A stretch of 64,000 bases of DNA from Paractinoplanes brasiliensis (GTDB taxonomy: Bacteria; Actinomycetota; Actinomycetes; Mycobacteriales; Micromonosporaceae): positions 1,178,001-1,242,000 of the forward strand of contig NZ_SNWR01000002.1 in assembly GCF_004362215.1 (NCBI RefSeq), given 5' to 3'. A model generated the notes under the pieces. It made no database searches and was not told where the DNA came from. It saw only the letters and a list, made by a program, of their open reading frames with translations. Both the position numbers and the translations under genes were made by a program. Shown piece by piece: positions 59,500-64,000 of this stretch (within the stretch, counting starts at the first letter, position 1; each line of letters starts with the position of its first letter).

Positions 59500-61116
59500 G
59501 TGAGACTGCTACGGCGAATGCGGGTGACCACGCGCCTGATGGCGTATTCGCTCCTCCTGGCCCTGAGCGTGGGCGCCCTGTGGATTGCCGCCGAGTGGTC
59601 GGCGAACAGCACCCGCGACACGGCGGCGGCGCTGGCTCTTTCCCAGGCCCGGGTCGACGCCGCCCAGCAGCTCAAGTTCCGCGTCACCGATGTGAGCGGG
59701 TGGCAGGCCGGGTACGCGTTCAACATCGTCCGCGGGGCGCCGGGGGCCACCACCGACTCGGCGCCCGAGCGAAGCGCGTTCCTGGCCGCGATGGACAGCT
59801 TCCTCAAGGAGCTGGACGACATGGCGGCGCTGCCGCTGACCCCGGGCGAGGAAGCGGACGTGGCGACGATCCGGTCCGGCTTCCAGAGGTTCCAGGAGCT
59901 GGACGACCGGGTGATCGCCGGCTATCGGGCGGGCACTCCCGCGGGGGTCGCCCAGGCCAACCACCTGGTGGCCGGGCCCGGGCTCGACCTGTACGCGGTG
60001 ATCGCCGGCGGCGTCGACCGGCTGCTAGCAACCGCGCGGGAGCAGGAGGCGGTCGCGCACCAGGAGGCGGAGGACACCGCCGACCGGACCAGTGGCGTCG
60101 CCACCCTGGTGGGTAGCCTGTCGCTGTTCTTCGCGGTGGTGCTCACGATCCTCATCTCCTTGTCGATCCTCCGGCCGTTGAGCGCGTTGCAGGACCGCCT
60201 GGCGGACATCGCCGAGGGCGACGGCGATCTGACGAAGCGGCTGGAGACCACCGGCCACGACCAGTTCACCGATGTCAGCCGGTCGTTCAACACGTTCGTC
60301 GACAAGATCGCCACCGCCGTACGGGGGATCCGGGACTCGGCCAACGCGGTGGCGCAGGCCAGCGAGAAGCTCACCCGCACCGCGATCCAGATCATGGTGG
60401 ACGCCAAGGCCACGTCCCGGCAGTCGGGTGAGGTCGTGCTGGCCGCGGACGAGGTGGCGGCCAACGTCCGTACGGTCGCGGCCAGCACCTCCTCGATGGG
60501 CGGCTCGCTGCAGACCATCACGAGCACGGCCGGCGAGGTGGGCCGGGTCTGCGAGCAGAGCGTGCGGGCGGCCCGCACCACCCAGGAGGTGGTCGGCCGG
60601 TTGACCACCTCGAGCCGGCAGATCGGCGACATCGTCAAGGTCATCAGCGCGATCGCCCAGCAGACCAACCTGCTCGCGCTCAACGCCACCATCGAGGCCT
60701 CCCGGGCCGGCGAGTCCGGCAAGGGTTTCGCGGTCGTGGCGGGTGAGGTGAAGAAGCTGGCGCAGGAGGCCGAGGCCGCCACCGAGGACATCACGGCGAA
60801 GGTGCAGGACATCCAGCAGGACACCGCGATGGCGGCCGAGGCGGTCGGCGAGATCGTCGAGACCACCGGACGGCTGGGCAGCTTCCAGTCCACCATCAGC
60901 GCGGCCGTCCGGGAACAGGCCGCCGCCACCGACGAGATCAGCGACCACATCACCGATTCGACGACGAGTTCGGCCGACATCGCGGCGAGCATCGCCACCA
61001 TCTCGACGGGCGCGCAGACCACCACCGACGGCGTCATCGACATCCGGGACGCGACGCAGGAGTTGTCCCGGCTCAGCAACGGGCTGCAGGCGCTCGTCGG
61101 CCAGTTCAAGATCTGA
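59500..61116 (+). CDS. Methyl-accepting chemotaxis-type protein
   Basis: 538 residues from GTG 59500 (GGAGG at 59489-59493). Two transmembrane helices (LMAYSLLLALSVGALWIAAE and TLVGSLSLFFAVVLTILISL) enclose an extracytoplasmic helical sensor of ~160 residues. A HAMP (about 215-270, ILRPLSALQDRLADIAEGDG) and a signalling domain follow, with the hairpin tip QTNLLALNATIEASRAGESG and EVKKLAQEAEAATEDI. The tip matches receptors that contact CheA/CheW. No che or flagellar gene is in view. Motile spores in Actinoplanes-type organisms would give it a purpose; this is inference. Confidence 0.9.
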   Translation: MRLLRRMRVTTRLMAYSLLLALSVGALWIAAEWSANSTRDTAAALALSQARVDAAQQLKFRVTDVSGWQAGYAFNIVRGAPGATTDSAPERSAFLAAMDSFLKELDDMAALPLTPGEEADVATIRSGFQRFQELDDRVIAGYRAGTPAGVAQANHLVAGPGLDLYAVIAGGVDRLLATAREQEAVAHQEAEDTADRTSGVATLVGSLSLFFAVVLTILISLSILRPLSALQDRLADIAEGDGDLTKRLETTGHDQFTDVSRSFNTFVDKIATAVRGIRDSANAVAQASEKLTRTAIQIMVDAKATSRQSGEVVLAADEVAANVRTVAASTSSMGGSLQTITSTAGEVGRVCEQSVRAARTTQEVVGRLTTSSRQIGDIVKVISAIAQQTNLLALNATIEASRAGESGKGFAVVAGEVKKLAQEAEAATEDITAKVQDIQQDTAMAAEAVGEIVETTGRLGSFQSTISAAVREQAAATDEISDHITDSTTSSADIAASIATISTGAQTTTDGVIDIRDATQELSRLSNGLQALVGQFKI

Positions 61117-61171
61117 TCACCCGTCACGTGACCCTCGTCTCCCTTGACGCGGGCTTCCGCACCGACCTAAC

Positions 61172-61202
61172 CTAACGGCGTTAGAAGATCTAACGACGTT
61201 AG
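61172..61202. promoter_or_regulatory. Two TetR-type operators upstream of the NTF2-like gene
   Basis: CTAACGGCGTTAG (61172-61184) and CTAACGACGTTAG (61190-61202) are 13-bp palindromes 18 bases apart, centre to centre. The same word recurs upstream of the tetR gene at 62479-62491. They lie 54-84 bases before the ATG at 61256. Confidence 0.8.
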
Positions 61203-61255
61203 GTCGGACGCGGCCCGAGTGGATGCCGCGCCGGCCCAGGACAGGGGAGACTCAC

Positions 61256-61825
61256 ATGCGCACACCGACCGTCGTTCCCGGCCTCGCCGCCGCGCTGGCC
61301 GCCGCGGGCGTCATCGCCGTCACCGTCGTCGCCGGGCCTTCGGCATCCTCGGCGGTGTCGCCAGTGGAACTGGCCGCGGCGCCGCAGGCGGGCGGGCACG
61401 CACACCCGGGCGGGAAGCACGATCAGGTGCCGGCGATCGGGCGACGATGGGCCGCCGCCTGGATGAGCGGTGACCCGGCGAAGCTGGCCCGCCTGTACAC
61501 CAAGGACGCGGTCTACACCGACCAGGCGCTCAACCTGGTGTTCCACGGTCGCGCGGGAGTGGTGGAGTGGGCGACCGGGTCGCACCAGCTCGTCCGCAAC
61601 CTCGGGTTCGACGTCAAGCGCGGCTTCCGCGGGGGCGACGGAGTGGTGATCGAGGGCACGTTCACCGGACACCTCGCCGGGGCGCCCCGCCCGTTCGCGG
61701 TTCCGGTCGTCACCGTGCTGCGGCTGCGCGGCGACCTGGTCGTCTCGAGCAACGACTACTACAACCGGGGCGAGATCCTGAGCGATTCCGGACTGCCCGC
61801 GGACTGGACCCCGACCGGCAGCTGA
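61256..61825 (+). CDS. Secreted NTF2/SnoaL-like protein
   Basis: 189 residues from ATG 61256 (AGGGGAGA upstream). The signal peptide is GLAAALAAAGVIAVTVVAGP (cut near SSA). The mature domain is a cone-like NTF2/SnoaL fold (RRWAAAWMSGDPAKLARLYT, DAVYTDQALNLVFHGRAGVV, ...VVTVLRLRGDLVVSSNDYYN). The family includes isomerases, hydrolases and non-catalytic binders; no function can be fixed. Twin CTAACnnCGTTAG operators precede it, and the convergent tetR gene 10 bases downstream carries a third, so it is probably repressed by that regulator. Confidence 0.85.
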   Translation: MRTPTVVPGLAAALAAAGVIAVTVVAGPSASSAVSPVELAAAPQAGGHAHPGGKHDQVPAIGRRWAAAWMSGDPAKLARLYTKDAVYTDQALNLVFHGRAGVVEWATGSHQLVRNLGFDVKRGFRGGDGVVIEGTFTGHLAGAPRPFAVPVVTVLRLRGDLVVSSNDYYNRGEILSDSGLPADWTPTGS

Positions 61826-61834
61826 CGCCGCCCG

Positions 61835-62446
61835 TCACGGCTCGTCCGGCAGGTCGCTGCGCCATCCCCGGAGCAGCGTTCGCAACGCCTGCTGGGCGAG
61901 CCGCTGGGCGCGTTCGTTGCCGACCGTGCCGAGGTTGCCGAGCGAGGCGATCCCGTACAGGGTGCCCCAGATGATGTCGCAGGCCTCGTCGAAGTCGTCC
62001 AGGACCACGTCGTAGGCCTGCGACCAGGCGGTGACCAGTTCTATCAGGACGGCGCTGATCGGGGCGGCCGCCCGCCGGCGGGCCTCCGCGTCGACGGCGG
62101 TGCCGTTCATGATCTGGTACAGGTGCGGGTGCTCACCGGCGAACCTGATGTAGTCCGCCGCGATCCGCATCATCCGCCGGTCGATGCCGGGTTCCCCGGC
62201 GGCCTGCTCGAACGACGCGGCCATCAGCCGGTGGCCGTGTTCGACCAGCTCCAGCACGAGCGCGTCCTTGTTGGCGAAGTGCTGATAGACCACGGGCGCG
62301 GAGTACTCGATGTCGGCCGCTATCCGCCGCATCGTCAGAGCCGAAGCACCCTCGCTCTCGAGGATGTGCAGCGCGGCCTCGACGATGCGTTCGCGGGTGC
62401 TCGCGCGTTCGCGCGCCCGCCTGGTGCTGGTCGGCATGGTGGTCAC
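61835..62446 (-). CDS. TetR/AcrR family transcriptional regulator of the NTF2-like gene
   Basis: 203 residues. A clear N-terminal helix-turn-helix (RERIVEAALHILESEGASAL, RRIAADIEYSAPVVYQHFAN) is followed by a WHG-type C-terminal domain (HPHLYQIMNGTAVDAEARRR; IIWGTLYGIASLGNLG). It is convergent with the NTF2-like gene. A CTAACAGCGTTAA element 33 bases upstream of its start matches the two operators before the NTF2 gene, which suggests self-repression and joint control. The ligand is unknown. Confidence 0.92.
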   Translation of the reverse strand: MTTMPTSTRRARERASTRERIVEAALHILESEGASALTMRRIAADIEYSAPVVYQHFANKDALVLELVEHGHRLMAASFEQAAGEPGIDRRMMRIAADYIRFAGEHPHLYQIMNGTAVDAEARRRAAAPISAVLIELVTAWSQAYDVVLDDFDEACDIIWGTLYGIASLGNLGTVGNERAQRLAQQALRTLLRGWRSDLPDEP

Positions 62447-62478
62447 TTCGCTTCGACGGCGTGCTCGGAAGCCCCAGC

Positions 62479-62491
62479 CTAACAGCGTTAA
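62479..62491. promoter_or_regulatory. Third CTAAC-type operator, upstream of tetR
   Basis: CTAACAGCGTTAA differs from the palindromes at 61172-61184 and 61190-61202 at one or two bases. It lies 33 bases before the start codon of the TetR gene, in a typical position for autorepression. Confidence 0.75.
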
Positions 62492-62525
62492 CCAGCATGG
62501 CGGTCACTGACGTGCACGCGTGGAC

Positions 62526-62606
62526 AGGCCGGGACCTCACGGCGCGCCTCGGAGAAGTTTCCTCGGTGCGAACGTCCGCACCTCCGCGCGTACGAGGTCC
62601 CGGCCT
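62526..62606 (-). terminator. Long hairpin after the alpha/beta hydrolase gene
   Basis: AGGCCGGGACCTC (62526-62538) pairs with GAGGTCCCGGCCT (62594-62606), a perfect 13-bp stem with a 55-base loop that contains a smaller GGTGCG/CGCACC hairpin. It begins 12 bases beyond the stop of the minus-strand hydrolase gene and is a likely transcription terminator or processing structure. Confidence 0.6.
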
Positions 62607-62617
62607 TGTGATTCCGA

Positions 62618-63793
62618 TCAGCGGTGGGCTTTGAGCCAGCCGCGCACCTCGTCGATCACCCGCTGGTCCGGCTCGCCCGGCGCGTCGCTGAACTTCGGGG
62701 CCAGGTTCATGGTGTGCACCATGCCGGGATAGATGACGACCTTGTGGTCGGGGTTGCCGGCCGCGGCCACGGCGGCGTCGGCGGCGAGCGCGGCGCGGGC
62801 CGGGGTCTCGAGGTCGTTCTCGCCGTTGAGCAGCAACGTGGGACCGGCGAACCGGGGCAGCGCCTTCGAGACGTCCGGGAAACGGGCCAGGTCCTCGAGA
62901 TAGCCGACCAGGAACGGGTCGAGGCCCGGGATGTTCGGGTACGCGTCGATGCCGGTCATCTCGCGCAGCACCGGACCGGCCTCGGCGTCGACGGCGATCC
63001 GGCCGTCCCGGTTCTTGTCGGTGCTCGCCCTGACCTCGGCGCCGTCGAGCAGGACGGAACGGAACAGGCCGGCGACCTGCTCCGGCCGGCCCACCAGGCC
63101 GTCGCCGACCTCCGTGGCCGTCAGCGCGCCGTCGCCGTCGAGGTCGAACTCGTCGTGCAGCTGCAGCAGCAGACGCCCGTACACCTGGAACGTCAGCAGC
63201 TGTTCGACGGGCCTGCCCAGAACAGCCATAGCGACCACACCGGCCGGTTTCGGGATGCCGTGGCGCTTCGGGTCGGCGGCGAGGTTCGCGGCCACGTGGG
63301 TGCCCTCGCTGTGGCCGAGCAGGAAGATCTTCGACGGGTTGACGCGGGGCGACTTGGCCGCGAACCGGACCACGGCGGCGGCGTCCCGCAGCGTACGGTC
63401 ATAGGGGTTGGCCGGTTCCAGCTGGGCGGGATCGGTGGTGCGCACCGGCCCGATGCCGGTCACCCCGCGCTTGTTGAACCGCAAGGTCGCGTACCCCTCG
63501 TGACCGGCGGACTGCGCCAGCCGTACGAACGTCGAGCCCCGCCCGCCCGGCAGCGTCTGGTTCATGTCGTTGCGCCCGCTGCCGTGCAGGAAAACCACCA
63601 GCGGCAGACGGCCCTTCGAGCGGCTCGGATAGGTCAGCTCGGCCTTGGTGACCCAGCCCTGGCCGAGGTCGATGCGCACCTGTTCACGGGTGATGCCGCC
63701 CCAGCCGGCCTCCGGTCCCACGCCGGCGTCGGCAACCCCCACGCCGGCGGCCAGCACGGCGGCAGCGGCGATCACGATCTTCACAGTCTTCAT
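62618..63793 (-). CDS. Secreted alpha/beta hydrolase with EF-hand-like insertion
   Basis: 391 residues. A signal peptide (IVIAAAAVLAAGVGVADAG) leads into an alpha/beta hydrolase: oxyanion region VVFLHGSGRNDMN, nucleophile elbow LGHSEGTHVA (Ser near 160), acid in LNGENDLETP and His in YPGMVHTMNL. Between elbow and acid (about residues 210-270) an insertion carries two calcium-loop-like segments, DEFDLDGDGALTATEV and DKNRDGRIAVDAE, with D-x-D-x-DG spacing. The insertion would be a calcium-stabilised lid or sensor. Probably an exported esterase or peptidase; substrate unknown. Confidence 0.88.
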   Translation of the reverse strand: MKTVKIVIAAAAVLAAGVGVADAGVGPEAGWGGITREQVRIDLGQGWVTKAELTYPSRSKGRLPLVVFLHGSGRNDMNQTLPGGRGSTFVRLAQSAGHEGYATLRFNKRGVTGIGPVRTTDPAQLEPANPYDRTLRDAAAVVRFAAKSPRVNPSKIFLLGHSEGTHVAANLAADPKRHGIPKPAGVVAMAVLGRPVEQLLTFQVYGRLLLQLHDEFDLDGDGALTATEVGDGLVGRPEQVAGLFRSVLLDGAEVRASTDKNRDGRIAVDAEAGPVLREMTGIDAYPNIPGLDPFLVGYLEDLARFPDVSKALPRFAGPTLLLNGENDLETPARAALAADAAVAAAGNPDHKVVIYPGMVHTMNLAPKFSDAPGEPDQRVIDEVRGWLKAHR

Positions 63794-63868
63794 GTCAAGG
63801 TTCCCCTTCGGCGAAGCAGCGGGGCCGTGCCCGGCGTACGGATGGGCACGACCCCGCTGCCACGGGAC

Positions 63869-64000
63869 TCAGCGAACGCCGCAGAGGGCGTGGTCGACCA
63901 GCTCGGTGGCGATGTCGGTGGCAGGCAGCTGCACGCCGGGGGCCGGCTTGAGCGAGTCGGTGTTGATCGACACGGTGACGCTGCGAGACCCGTCCGGGGT
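63869..64000 (-). CDS. C-terminal end of a protein cut by the window edge (serine hydrolase-like?)
   Basis: Only the last 43 residues are visible, read from the right edge to TGA at 63871-63869. The sequence (RSVTVSINTDSLKPAPGVQL, then ATELVDHALCGVR) resembles the last strand and helix of secreted serine hydrolases of the beta-lactamase/D-Ala-D-Ala carboxypeptidase group. The call is weak because no catalytic motif is in view. It would be transcribed towards the hydrolase gene, 75 bases away. Confidence 0.4.
   Translation of the reverse strand, partial: TPDGSRSVTVSINTDSLKPAPGVQLPATDIATELVDHALCGVR

Overview
The window is about 72% G+C and almost fully coding. Genes often overlap by ATGA or GTGA, and GTG starts are common. 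Signal peptides and lipoboxes are of actinobacterial type, and there are many secreted carbohydrate-active enzymes and SARP/LAL regulators. This fits a filamentous actinomycete, most likely Micromonosporaceae (an Actinoplanes-like organism). The genus is inference from gene content and base usage. No rRNA, tRNA, prophage or CRISPR was seen.

Layout. 1-4535: late cobalamin synthesis (chelatase C-terminus, cobO, cobB), a cobalamin riboswitch, the cobalt uptake pair cbtBA, and cobK on the opposite strand with a repeat-encoded tail. 4904-7823: Nudix hydrolase, unknown protein, methyltransferase and a LysM/M15 peptidase. 7875-11728: a four-gene ABC importer. 12237-15624: small secreted protein, DUF2087 regulator, and a GH9 cellulase flanked by two CebR/CelR-like operators. 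16404-24696: a ten-gene minus-strand operon of the Nit1C / MSMEG_0565-0572 type. It has two tandem nitrilase-family genes, one lacking the catalytic Cys and Glu, and an extra 62-residue repeat protein that bridges two genes by ATGA overlaps. 25003-27052: a TetR-methyltransferase-phosphotransferase-like cluster next to truncated genes. 27293-35371: a secreted protein, then a SARP regulator and methyltransferase divergent from a LAL regulator. 35490-38920: secreted metalloprotease and a proline-rich/TPR protein. 38925-40475: L-serine ammonia-lyase behind a tandem glycine riboswitch. 40572-42020: a decayed amino-sugar locus. 43366-50108: a translationally coupled five-gene glycan operon (GT2, GT-C transferase, DPM/GtrA fusion, copper radical oxidase, Excalibur-type protein). 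50215-53486: AhpD-like protein, amylase remnant, intact alpha-amylase with CBM20, YCII protein. 53689-55870: chromate cluster with a split, internally deleted chrB. 55925-56690: IS110 remnant. 56725-64000: AraC regulator, protein O-mannosyltransferase, chemoreceptor, NTF2-like protein with its TetR regulator and shared operators, an alpha/beta hydrolase with EF-hand-like loops, and a partial gene at the edge.

How the genes work together. The most coherent systems are cobalt/cobalamin, the Nit1C-like operon (a family linked in the literature to nitrogen starvation and cyanide assimilation), and the glycan operon. The glycan operon resembles the cslA-glxA principle of Streptomyces: a polysaccharide synthase next to a secreted copper radical oxidase. 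Several loci show recent loss: the amino-sugar transport locus, an amylase copy, chrB, an MFS transporter and IS110. Each has lost segments or frames while its neighbours remain intact.
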